Shown: in pieces, positions 34,509 to 41,010 of the stretch
Layout: every line of letters begins with the position of its first letter
How positions within the stretch are numbered: position 1 is the stretch's first letter
Origin: Cyanobacteria bacterium QS_4_48_99
GTDB lineage: Bacteria; Cyanobacteriota; Cyanobacteriia; Cyanobacteriales; Rubidibacteraceae
Direction of reading: 5' to 3'
NCBI GenBank assembly: GCA_003021505.1
Contig: PXPT01000086.1
Coordinates: 1 to 41,010 of the forward strand
DNA length: 41,010 nt
Notes under the pieces: model-generated
The model's input: the letters and a program-made list of their open reading frames with translations, nothing else
What the model was told of the DNA's origin: nothing
Database searches by the model: none
Position numbers and translations under genes: made by a program

Positions 34509-35600
34509 ATGCTGAGAGCCGGAATTGTCGGACTTCCCAATGTGGGTAAATCTACCCTATTCAATGCCCTAGTTGCCAATGCTAAGGCGGATGCTGCTAA
34601 CTTTCCTTTCTGCACGATTGAACCCAATGTGGGTGTGGTTCCCGTGCCAGATAAGCGATTGGAAGTGCTAGCGAAAATGTCCCAATCAGAGCAAGTCGTC
34701 CCCACTCGGATTGAGTTTGTCGATATTGCGGGTTTGGTTAAAGGTGCTAGCCAAGGAGAAGGGCTAGGGAATCAGTTCCTAGCTAACATTCGGGAAGTGG
34801 ATGCAATTGTCCATGTGGTGCGCTGTTTCGATAGCGACGACATCATGCATGTGTCTGGTTCAGTTGATCCGGTGCGAGATATTGAGGTGATTAATCTGGA
34901 GCTAGCTCTAGCAGATTTGGCGCAAGTGGAGCGACGAATCGAACGTACCCGCAAAGAGGCACGCAAAAACAAAGATGCCCAGCAGGAACTAGAAATCCTA
35001 GAAAAGTTAAGTGCTGGCTTGAACGAAGGCAAAACTGTACGGCAAATCGATTTAACTGAAGATGAGGCGGCATCTGTGAAGTATCTCGGTTTACTAACGG
35101 GAAAACCGATCATTTATGCTGCCAATGTCTCCGAGGAAGATTTAGCAACCGGGAATGAGTTGGTAGAGCAAGTACAGCAAGTTGCTAATACCGAAAATGC
35201 CAGCGTTGTGGTGATGTCTGCCCAAGTCGAATCGGAACTAATCGAGCTGCCAGAAGAAGAGCGGGGTGACTTTCTCGAATCTCTCGGCGTGGAAGAAGGT
35301 GGACTTAAATCGCTGATTCGGGCCACATACGAACTTTTGGGGTTGCGAACTTACTTAACTACAGGTCCCAAAGAAACGCGCGCCTGGACAATTTACACGG
35401 GAATGCGTGCCCCCCAAGCTGCTGGAGTGATTCACTCTGATCTCGAGCGCGGCTTCATCCGAGCCGAAACAATTGACTACGATGCTCTGGTGCAGTCAGG
35501 CTCGATGAATGCTGCCAAGGAAAAGGGTTTAGTTCGCTCGGAAGGAAAAGATTACGTCGTGCGGGAAGGGGATGTGATTCTTTTCCGATTTAATGTTTAG
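34509..35600 (+). CDS. ychF: Redox-regulated ATPase YchF (Obg-like)
   Basis: The 363-aa protein is full length for YchF. G1 is GIVGLPNVGKSTLFNAL at the N-terminus; FPFCTIEPNVG is G2; DIAGLVKGASQGEGLGNQFL is G3 with the switch II region; IIYAANVSEEDL replaces the GTP-specific NKxD with NxxE, which gives ATP preference. A coiled coil (VERRIERTRKEARKNKDAQQ) and the C-terminal TGS domain (TYLTTGPKETRAWTIYTGM; YVVREGDVILFRFNV) follow. YchF binds ribosomes and affects the oxidative stress response. Separate promoter likely, since the preceding gene is dead. Confidence 0.96.
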   Translation: MLRAGIVGLPNVGKSTLFNALVANAKADAANFPFCTIEPNVGVVPVPDKRLEVLAKMSQSEQVVPTRIEFVDIAGLVKGASQGEGLGNQFLANIREVDAIVHVVRCFDSDDIMHVSGSVDPVRDIEVINLELALADLAQVERRIERTRKEARKNKDAQQELEILEKLSAGLNEGKTVRQIDLTEDEAASVKYLGLLTGKPIIYAANVSEEDLATGNELVEQVQQVANTENASVVVMSAQVESELIELPEEERGDFLESLGVEEGGLKSLIRATYELLGLRTYLTTGPKETRAWTIYTGMRAPQAAGVIHSDLERGFIRAETIDYDALVQSGSMNAAKEKGLVRSEGKDYVVREGDVILFRFNV

Positions 35601-35738
35601 TTATCTCCCAAGACAAAACGATTCAGAATTCCAATTTTTTGCAATTGTAACCGTTATACAATCGCGCCTCTTGTATAGCAGCGGAGAGAAAATAGAATCA
35701 AGCGTTTCTATAAGAGTAGAGAATAATTGTTTCAATAA

Positions 35739-36647
35739 CTAACTCTTTTTTTCTGAATCTGGATTCTGATATTTTTTCTTAACTGTAGGTTGGTTAGAAC
35801 GACTGACTGGATAAAACTTATAGTAAGTCATGGCAGAACTGGCCGATTTAACTACACTACTATCGGAATCGCGCATTGCTTGTTTGAGAAAGGGAACAAC
35901 TTTCTCTGATTTAATACTTCCTAGGGCATCCACAGCAACTTTACGCACCGATGCCTCTGAGTCTTGACTTAATTTTCCTAGCGTTTCTATAGCTTTTTGA
36001 ATTTCAGAGTCAACTTTTTTATCAGCCGAAATTTTTCCCAAAGCAGAGCCAATAAGCTCGCGAATGTAGCTATCACAATGGTAAACGTAGTGAGTTAACT
36101 GGGGAATATGGCTAACTTTTCCCGAATCTCCCCAAGCGATAATTTTTTGACTTAACTCCTCCTCTTTTTGATGTTTTTTATCCTGCTCATTCGGATTGAT
36201 AGGATTATATTGGTTGTTTTCGGCTGTTTTGTCTGATTGTTGAATGAGAGTTTGGATACGATTTTCATAGTCTGCTTTGAGGTTATTAATGGTTTCTTGT
36301 AGTTGAGACTCATGTTCTTGTTCTAATTTTTGTTTGAGACTGCTCAACTGTGCCTGATGGTCTTTTTTCATAGAATTGATAGTTTCTTGGAGGCGATTTT
36401 CGTGCTGTTGATTTAATTCCGCCTCAGTCTGGTTTAATTGATTCTGATGCTCTGCCTGCAAAGATTGAGTCTTTTCTTGTAGCCTAGAGCGGTAGGTTTT
36501 CTCTAATTCTTCTATCTCTTTGCGACTTTGCCTTGTATATCTTCGCTTTTGCTGCTTGATTTTTTTTTGCGTTCTCAAGTAAGTCAATCCGGCTCCAATC
36601 AACATACCGATAAAAACGCTCAAAATAATGGCAATAATAATTTTCAT
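35739..36647 (-). CDS. Membrane-anchored coiled-coil and HEAT-repeat protein
   Basis: The 302-aa protein has an N-terminal membrane helix (KIIIAIILSVFIGMLIGAGLTYL) followed by a basic stretch (KKIKQQKRRYTRQSRK). A long coiled coil (about 45-145) follows, with an internal repeat: HENRLQETINSMKKDHQAQL recurs as HESQLQETINNLKADYENRI. A hydrophilic linker leads to a C-terminal HEAT-repeat domain (about 170-280: SYIRELIGSALGKISADKK, ASVRKVAVDALGSIKSEKVV, SSVVKSASSAMTYY). HEAT repeats bind proteins, so this is probably a membrane-tethered adaptor. AGGGGAGAGAATA-type RBS is present (GGGGAGAG before ATG). Partner and pathway unknown. Divergent from the amidase gene, sharing a 156-bp upstream region. 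Confidence 0.82.
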   Translation of the reverse strand: MKIIIAIILSVFIGMLIGAGLTYLRTQKKIKQQKRRYTRQSRKEIEELEKTYRSRLQEKTQSLQAEHQNQLNQTEAELNQQHENRLQETINSMKKDHQAQLSSLKQKLEQEHESQLQETINNLKADYENRIQTLIQQSDKTAENNQYNPINPNEQDKKHQKEEELSQKIIAWGDSGKVSHIPQLTHYVYHCDSYIRELIGSALGKISADKKVDSEIQKAIETLGKLSQDSEASVRKVAVDALGSIKSEKVVPFLKQAMRDSDSSVVKSASSAMTYYKFYPVSRSNQPTVKKKYQNPDSEKKS

Positions 36648-36803
36648 TATTCTCTCCCCAATAAATATATGATTGACTCAGCTACCACAAGACAAAGTAG
36701 TTCCCCTAATCTACACTTGCTTAGAATTTATCGTATCAAGTGCGATCGCCACTCCGAACGCATTGACAGTCTATCCGCAAAGCTGCTAGAAGTTTGAGCC
36801 AAC

Positions 36804-38606
36804 ATGAGACAGATTTTAACTGTACTGGGGAGCGTATTAACAGTAGGTGGCAGTTTGGGTTGGGCTTCTGTGGCACAGGCAGAGCAATCTCTCCATCTCA
36901 CCTATCCCCCGAAGCAACACGAAACAACAGCAGAGCAAATTTTTCTGATTGGCACAGCCCCGCCAGAGGGAAAGGTGTTAGTCAATGGTAAGCCCATTCC
37001 TCGCAGCGAAGCTGGGCATTTTGCCCCCAGTTTTCCTTTAAAGATGGGAGAGAATCAGTTTACGCTGCGCTACCGCAACCAGGAAGTCCAGATTGAGGTA
37101 ACACGGACTTCTCCTGAACCGAAAATGCCAGCCGGGATAGGTTTTGCGGAAGACTCTCTCACCCCTGCCAGAGATATGGCAAGACTGCCGGAGGAGTTGA
37201 TTTGTTTTGGAGCAGTTGCGCCCCCAAAGGCGACGGTTTCGGTAGAGCTTGGCACTCACACCATTCCGCTTTCACCCCAACCGCAAGCGGTTCAGTTGCC
37301 GCCCAGTTCTGCCGCTTTGACGGGAGAAATTCAACCCGATTCTCGCTCTAGTGTCGGTCAATACAAAGGATGCACCACTTTCTCGCAACCTACTAACTTA
37401 GGTAATCCCCTCTTCCAACTGCGTAAAAATGGCAAAACAGTCAGCCAGCAGAGTTCAGCAAGCGTGGAGATTCTTTCACCAGCCAATTTAGATGTAGTGG
37501 AGGTGACTGCCGAGGAAGGAGATGCCCGAACTGGACCAAGTACCAGTTATTCTCGCCTCACTCCCTTACCAAAAGGGACAACAGCGGCAGTTACAGGCAG
37601 AGAGGGGGAGTGGTTACGTCTCGATTACGGTGCCTGGATTAAGGAAGCTGAAACCCGTCTCCTGGCTAATGCTATTCCGCCGAAGTCGCTGATTCGCAGT
37701 ATCTTGTCTCGGCAAGCAGAAGGAGCAACAGAGGTTATCTTTCCGCTAACGACACCCGTGCCTGTGAGCGTGCAACAGGGGGATAATACTTTCACTCTAA
37801 CGCTGCACAATACGACTGCCCAAACTGATACGATTCGCCTTGATAATGATCCCCTCATTAAGCGCCTGGATTGGCAGCAAGTGACACCCACTCAAGTGCA
37901 ATATACGTTTCAGCTCAAACCTGAGCAGCAGTGGGGCTATGACTTGCAATATGAAGGGACGAGTTTGATTGTGTCGCTGCGGTATCCGCCCGAAGGGGGG
38001 CAGAGGAGCAGAAGGGCAGAGGAGCAGGGGGGAATGTATACTAATCGTCCTCTTGCGGGAGTGGAGATCTTGCTTGATCCCGGACATGGAGGGGAAGAGT
38101 TGGGTTCAAAAGGACCAACTGGATATCCAGAAAAGGATGTCAATCTGGTTGTTTCTAAGCTGTTGGAGAAGGAACTGAGGCGGCGAGGGGCAATTGTATA
38201 TATGACGCGGGAGAGGGATAAGGAGGTGTCGTTGCAGCAGCGAGTGGAGATGATTAATTTAGTCGAACCCGCGATCACGCTTTCTATCCATTATAATGCC
38301 CTACCCGATAGCGGCGATGCGATTAATACTGCTGGTGTTGGGGCGTTTTGGTATCATCCTCAAGCTCACAATTTAGCTGTGTTTTTACAGAATTACTTGG
38401 TTGAAAAACTGGATCGTCCCTCTTACGGTGTCTTTTGGAACAATCTCGCGCTGACTCGTCCCCACACTGCCCCAGCGGTGCTACTGGAGTTGGGATTTAT
38501 GATTAATCCCACTGAATTTGAGTGGATTACCAATCCGCAGGCACAGGAAAGATTGGCAAATACCCTTGCAGATGGCATTACAGAATGGTTTCTAGATACT
38601 CGATAA
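36804..38606 (+). CDS. N-acetylmuramoyl-L-alanine amidase (Amidase_3) with SH3 and AMIN-like domains
   Basis: The 600-aa exported enzyme has a signal peptide ending SVAQA (about residue 23), a beta-rich N-terminal region with a PPEGKVLVNGKPIPRSE loop, an SH3b-like domain (about 230-285: ARTGPSTSYSRLTPLPKGTT), an AMIN-like segment (about 310-395) and a C-terminal Amidase_3 domain. Zinc ligands are the His in LLDPGHGGEE, Glu in KDVNL-adjacent EKD, His in LSIHYNALP, and catalytic Glu in APAVLLELGFM. It cuts the muramic acid-peptide bond in septal peptidoglycan. Between AMIN and amidase domains, residues about 396-412 (GGQRSRRAEEQGG) are encoded by a purine-rich repeat. Confidence 0.92.
   Translation: MRQILTVLGSVLTVGGSLGWASVAQAEQSLHLTYPPKQHETTAEQIFLIGTAPPEGKVLVNGKPIPRSEAGHFAPSFPLKMGENQFTLRYRNQEVQIEVTRTSPEPKMPAGIGFAEDSLTPARDMARLPEELICFGAVAPPKATVSVELGTHTIPLSPQPQAVQLPPSSAALTGEIQPDSRSSVGQYKGCTTFSQPTNLGNPLFQLRKNGKTVSQQSSASVEILSPANLDVVEVTAEEGDARTGPSTSYSRLTPLPKGTTAAVTGREGEWLRLDYGAWIKEAETRLLANAIPPKSLIRSILSRQAEGATEVIFPLTTPVPVSVQQGDNTFTLTLHNTTAQTDTIRLDNDPLIKRLDWQQVTPTQVQYTFQLKPEQQWGYDLQYEGTSLIVSLRYPPEGGQRSRRAEEQGGMYTNRPLAGVEILLDPGHGGEELGSKGPTGYPEKDVNLVVSKLLEKELRRRGAIVYMTRERDKEVSLQQRVEMINLVEPAITLSIHYNALPDSGDAINTAGVGAFWYHPQAHNLAVFLQNYLVEKLDRPSYGVFWNNLALTRPHTAPAVLLELGFMINPTEFEWITNPQAQERLANTLADGITEWFLDTR
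37996..38034. repeat. Purine-rich repeat inside the amidase gene
   Basis: GGGGGGCAGAGGAGCAGAAG followed by GGCAGAGGAGCAGGGGGG: two near-copies of GGCAGAGGAGCAG, the kind of sequence otherwise seen between genes here (for example 30355-30385). It keeps the reading frame open and encodes a linker. Confidence 0.6.
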
Positions 38607-38633
38607 TCTCTCTCCAAGAGCAAAAATTTTGGT

Positions 38634-39182
38634 TCAGAAACTTCTATTTTCCCCATTTAAGCGGCGTCTCCAAAAATACTCTTGAGCCTGATAAGCACCC
38701 TTTTGTTCAGCTTTATGCAGGGCTTTCTCAACACGATCAACTAGATTATCCCATGAGAGTTCTTCCTCCTGCAGCACGTCTCGGAGCGTATCTAGAGCAT
38801 CATAAGCCGCCTGGTATTCAGTCTTTGTATCGGTTGAAGTTAGAGGAGTTGAGTATCGGAGGGGATCTCGTTGTACAGCAGCAACTGCCCGACGCACAGT
38901 AACAGTAATTTGATTATCGAGCTTTTCTTTACCCTTTTGTTTTTGGTAACGCCAGCCTTCTTCACTACAGGTATACAGAGGTGGTAGACGATTCAAGGCA
39001 TAGGTAGCTACTTCAATCGATTTAATATACTGAGCTAGCTTGGGAGGAAGCTGCTCTATTTGCCGTTCTACTTCCTTGGCAACCAGCAATTCCATTGCAT
39101 TGAGTGGTTCTATTACAATTTGGTCAGAGGATTCACGCATTTGAAAAGCTTGGCTACTCTGTGTAGCATAAGACCGTACCAC
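38634..39182 (-). CDS. ComFB family protein
   Basis: The protein is 182 aa from GTG 39182, or about 168 from ATG 39140. The family core is NAMELLVAKEVERQIEQLPP, then EVATYALNRLPPLYTCSEEG and RRAVAAVQRDPLR. ComFB proteins are small helical proteins first linked to late competence; cyanobacterial members have recently been reported as cyclic-di-GMP receptors that affect natural transformation and motility. The C-terminal extension (about 115-182: TEYQAAYDALDTLRDVLQEE) is longer than the basic domain. The gene lies between the amidase and a duplicated scrap of its 3' end. The start is undecided; no strong ribosome-binding site is seen for either. Confidence 0.82.
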   Translation of the reverse strand: MVRSYATQSSQAFQMRESSDQIVIEPLNAMELLVAKEVERQIEQLPPKLAQYIKSIEVATYALNRLPPLYTCSEEGWRYQKQKGKEKLDNQITVTVRRAVAAVQRDPLRYSTPLTSTDTKTEYQAAYDALDTLRDVLQEEELSWDNLVDRVEKALHKAEQKGAYQAQEYFWRRRLNGENRSF

Positions 39183-39238
39183 TCAATTATACCTAATTCA
39201 CGGTATAAATTAGCACCACATCCGAATGGTTTACTCAC

Positions 39239-39383
39239 AAACTGCCCCAGCGGTGCTACTGGAGTTGGGATTTATGATTAATTCCACTGAATTTGAGTAG
39301 ATTACCAATCCGCAGGCACAGGAAAGATTGGCAAATACCCTTGCAGATGGCATCACTGAGTAGTTCCAGAATAAGCGCTAGTT
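39239..39383 (+). pseudogene. Duplicated 3' fragment of the amidase gene
   Basis: From ACTGCCCCAGCGGTGCTACT on, this stretch repeats amidase codons APAVLLELGFMINPTEFEW, ITNPQAQERLANTLADGITE (original at 38465-38588) nearly base for base. TGG has become TAG at two Trp positions (FE[stop]ITNP and TE[stop]F) and Pro has become Ser. The copy lies about 775 bp downstream of its source, with the minus-strand ComFB gene between them, so a larger duplication or a ComFB insertion has occurred. It is dead. Confidence 0.88.
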
Positions 39384-39973
39384 TGGGTTTGTTGAGGGTA
39401 GCTGGGAAACACTGAGGATAAATTAAGAGACAAATCGGGGAGGCAGGGAAGTGCGACGACCTCATCCGGCAAAATGAGGCGTCTCAGGCGATAACTGGAG
39501 TTACCTTGCACATCCTGAACGGGTTCGCTGTAAACTTCCAAGTGATTTTCGATCAAGTTGAATAGCCAATAGTCACTGATACCTGCCTCGGCGTATAAGG
39601 CTAATTTTGTCTGCTGGTCATACTGAAGCGAGGAATCAGCTACCTCAATAACCAGTAAGATATCCTTTGGACTAGGGTGAGCCGATAAATAATGGTCAGA
39701 TTGCCTACGAGCAACAACTACATCCGGTTCCGGTTCGCTATTAGGAGGGAGAGTAATCGGTTCCTGTCCGCGCACATTCCCTCACTTGCCTACCAGAGTG
39801 TATAATTCCCCCAATAGTAGAGAGTTGCAGACAGAGTGGGGAGTGCGTTTCGCCGCCATCTCCATAATCTCCCCGCGAATTAATTCCACGCGGTCATCCT
39901 CACTGAAAACCCCAAGTTCTGCTAGGTAGTGATATTCAGCTAAAGTGAAGCGTTTTCGAGTAACAGCAGTCAA
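39353..39973 (-). pseudogene. Uma2-family putative endonuclease, one in-frame stop
   Basis: From TTG 39973 the frame reads MTAVTRKRFTLAEYHYLAEL, VFSEDDRVELIRGEIMEMA, then TGA at 39782 (LVGK[stop]GNVRGQE), and continues unshifted as SEPEPDVVVARRQ, ILLVIEVADSSLQYDQQTK, ALYAEAGISDYWLFNL. These are the PD-(D/E)XK-like Uma2 motifs (EPDVVV, IEV, the final Tyr-Trp strand). A single CGA-to-TGA or TGG-to-TGA change explains the loss. The last residues (SAYSGTTQ) are read from the antisense of the duplicated amidase scrap, so the native C-terminus was replaced. The start follows the 13-bp motif exactly. A short product from a GTG at 39775 is conceivable but would lack the N-terminal part. Confidence 0.8.
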
Positions 39974-39986
39974 GTCGCTTCGCTCC
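39974..39986 (-). promoter_or_regulatory. 13-bp repeat in ribosome-binding position before the Uma2 gene
   Basis: GGAGCGAAGCGAC abuts the TTG start codon and is identical to the motifs before selO and the P450 gene. It decides the start, since TTG would otherwise be a poor choice. Confidence 0.6.
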
Positions 39987-40044
39987 AGTTCAACGATGCT
40001 CGAAACCTAAGATTTCTGCGCGTCGGTTCAACATGCACGCATTA

Positions 40045-40173
40045 GGACTCAATTCCTGAACATGTTGAAGGATACGGATTTCGAAGAAACCTCAAAATCG
40101 CGAGATGTACGTCTCGTAAACAGAATGGGCATGAACCCTTTTTTTTGAACTTTAAATTTTTAATTTTTAATTG
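40045..40173. repeat. Intergenic repeat module, second copy
   Basis: TTAGGACTCAATTCCT (about 40044-40059), GGGCATGAACCC (40127-40138) and TTTGAACTTTAAATTTTTAA (about 40144-40163) match, in order, the module between the two P450 genes at 22375-22492. It lies between the membrane-protein gene and the Uma2 start. No gene. Confidence 0.6.
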
Positions 40174-40191
40174 TTTTGTCATCTTCTTACC

Positions 40192-40518
40192 TTAAGAGAC
40201 TCGCAGCAGCCGCCGGAAGGTTTGCGGATAAGCAATTACCCAGAGATTGGTAATTAGACAACTGGTTCCCAACCCTAGCAAAACAAAGGTTTCAGCCCCC
40301 ACCACCCCAATCATTAGCCAGGTGGCAACGTGGAGAATCATGATCGTAGCGAGGCTAATTGCCAGTCCGGTTGCGAGATGGAGCTGCTTTCTGGAGTGAC
40401 GCAGGAAAAGCAATAGGAGGGGTTGTGAGCTAGCCAGCAAGTTAGCAGGTACTAATACGCCACAAATGGCAATGCAGTGGATGCGTGAAAAGTCAGTAAT
40501 GGGGGCTAAATCTATCAC
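40192..40518 (-). CDS. Small membrane protein, three predicted helices
   Basis: The 108-aa protein starts at GTG 40518. Helices lie at about 14-37 (IHCIAICGVLVPANLLASS), 47-72 (LATGLAISLATIMILHVATW) and 74-96 (VGAETFVLLGLGTSCLITNL), with a basic C-terminus (PQTFRRLLRVS). It looks like a conserved cyanobacterial membrane protein with no known function. No adjacent partner suggests a role. An internal start is possible, but none is preferred. Confidence 0.65.
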   Translation of the reverse strand: MIDLAPITDFSRIHCIAICGVLVPANLLASSQPLLLLFLRHSRKQLHLATGLAISLATIMILHVATWLMIGVVGAETFVLLGLGTSCLITNLWVIAYPQTFRRLLRVS

Positions 40519-40716
40519 AATCTTAACTTAAAATTTGCGTTTTTGTGGCTGCTTCACAAAATAAGAGCGATCACTACCTACATACTACTGACTAGTAGGA
40601 GCTTTGCCCGCGAAAGTGTTAAGTCTCGTTACGACTGGTCGGGGAGACATTTCACCTTTCCCTGTTGTCTTCGGTATGATTGCGAAAGTGATCGTTAGTC
40701 AGCAAGGGCAGTAATC

Positions 40717-41010
40717 ATGGCTCTCAAAATTATTAAAAACTTCGACAGCAGTTTCACCCTTGACCCCAGACAAAACAAACATTATTCAGTTTATTAAAAA
40801 ATTTTTTTTTGCAGCAGGTTAGTGAAAAACAGGGCGGAAAGCTGGAATTTAGCAACCTCCTTTTTCAACCCGTTCCCTACAGCGAAGGAACGCCTAAAAG
40901 GATGCCTCCCGAGTTTAAGCAGTATTATTATTCAGACGAATACGTTATTGTTAATGTCCCACTGAAGTTCATGTTCAAAGCCAAAATGTTTAACCCTAGT
41001 CGCTTCTGGG
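40717..41010 (+). pseudogene. Unknown gene, frameshifted and cut by the window end
   Basis: ATG 40717 opens MALKIIKNFDSSFTLDPRQ, which soon stops. A second frame from about 40767 continues without interruption to the end of the window as TKQTLFSLLKNFFLQQVSEK, QGGKLEFSNLLFQPVPYSEG and VIVNVPLKFMFKAKMFNPSRF. The two pieces join naturally if one indel lies near 40765-40775. A run of ten T residues (40801-40810) is another possible slippage point. I do not recognise the family. Confidence 0.4.

Noticed and set aside
35655-35677. TATACAA-N9-TTGTATA dyad after ychF as an operator
   Set aside because: The arms are AT-rich and short, it follows a gene's end, and no promoter could be placed convincingly beside it.
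2485-36750. GCGATCGC octamers as possible regulatory sites
   Set aside because: This is HIP1, abundant throughout cyanobacterial genomes and mostly inside genes here; used only as lineage evidence.
38634-39182. ComFB gene as evidence of a competence operon
   Set aside because: No other competence gene is nearby; the name reflects the family, not the neighbourhood.
7729-39973. Reassignment of UAA to glutamine
   Set aside because: Many intact genes here end in TAA (rpsB, tsf, recG, copA, both P450s), and most broken genes also carry frameshifts or TGA/TAG. Pseudogenes explain the data better.

Overview
The window is a stretch of cyanobacterial chromosome. Lineage evidence: about 17 copies of the HIP1 octamer GCGATCGC; the cyanobacterial or plastid families CRR7, DUF2854, ChlB, CYP110-like P450s and ComFB; a cyanobacterial-type RecG with a long N-terminal extension; and short tandem repeats between genes. 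The dispersed repeats suggest a filamentous, repeat-rich genome. I cannot name the genus. No rRNA, tRNA or CRISPR array was seen.

Layout. 1-2.3 kb: an IS630 transposase stub, a sulfotransferase-like gene and a TetR regulator. 2.4-5.8 kb: two M16 peptidase genes, one catalytic and one lacking the zinc site, probably forming a heterodimer. 6.0-7.2 kb: three small cyanobacterial genes, including DUF2854 and CRR7. 7.7-8.9 kb: a decayed copy of chlB (dark-operative protochlorophyllide reductase subunit B). 9.1-11.4 kb: a degenerate metallo-beta-lactamase-fold protein and the SelO protein AMPylase. 11.9-13.7 kb: rpsB-tsf with a hairpin leader and a terminator. 13.8-15.2 kb: two tandem, disrupted copies of a beta-rich protein of unknown function. 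15.5-18.9 kb: a conserved cyanobacterial protein and recG. 19.3-23.9 kb: a histidine kinase and two paralogous P450s. 24.1 kb: a small single-pass membrane protein. 24.5-29.2 kb: a copper-handling operon (HMA chaperone, CopA ATPase, membrane cupredoxin, broken multicopper oxidase) behind a MerR/CueR-like promoter. 29.3-33.6 kb: cdsA, a broken SDR, cbiT and an Orn/Lys/Arg decarboxylase-family gene. 33.9-35.6 kb: a J-domain pseudogene and ychF. 35.7-40.5 kb: a membrane HEAT-repeat protein, an N-acetylmuramoyl-L-alanine amidase, ComFB, a duplicated scrap of the amidase, a broken Uma2 gene and a small membrane protein. 40.7 kb to the end: a partial, frameshifted gene of unknown family.

Two themes stand out. 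First, at least seven genes are disrupted by in-frame stops and frameshifts while their reading frames remain recognisable: chlB, multicopper oxidase, SDR, J-domain protein, Uma2 and the two beta-rich copies. Many of the stops are one C-to-T change from Gln or Arg codons. Either this lineage is losing genes or the sequence carries errors; the intact housekeeping genes argue for the first. Second, dispersed repeats have become working parts of genes. A 13-bp motif, GGAGCGAAGCGAC, sits exactly in ribosome-binding position before three unrelated genes. Purine-rich or AAAGGC-rich repeats lie inside the coding frames of the M16 peptidase (both ends) and the amidase.
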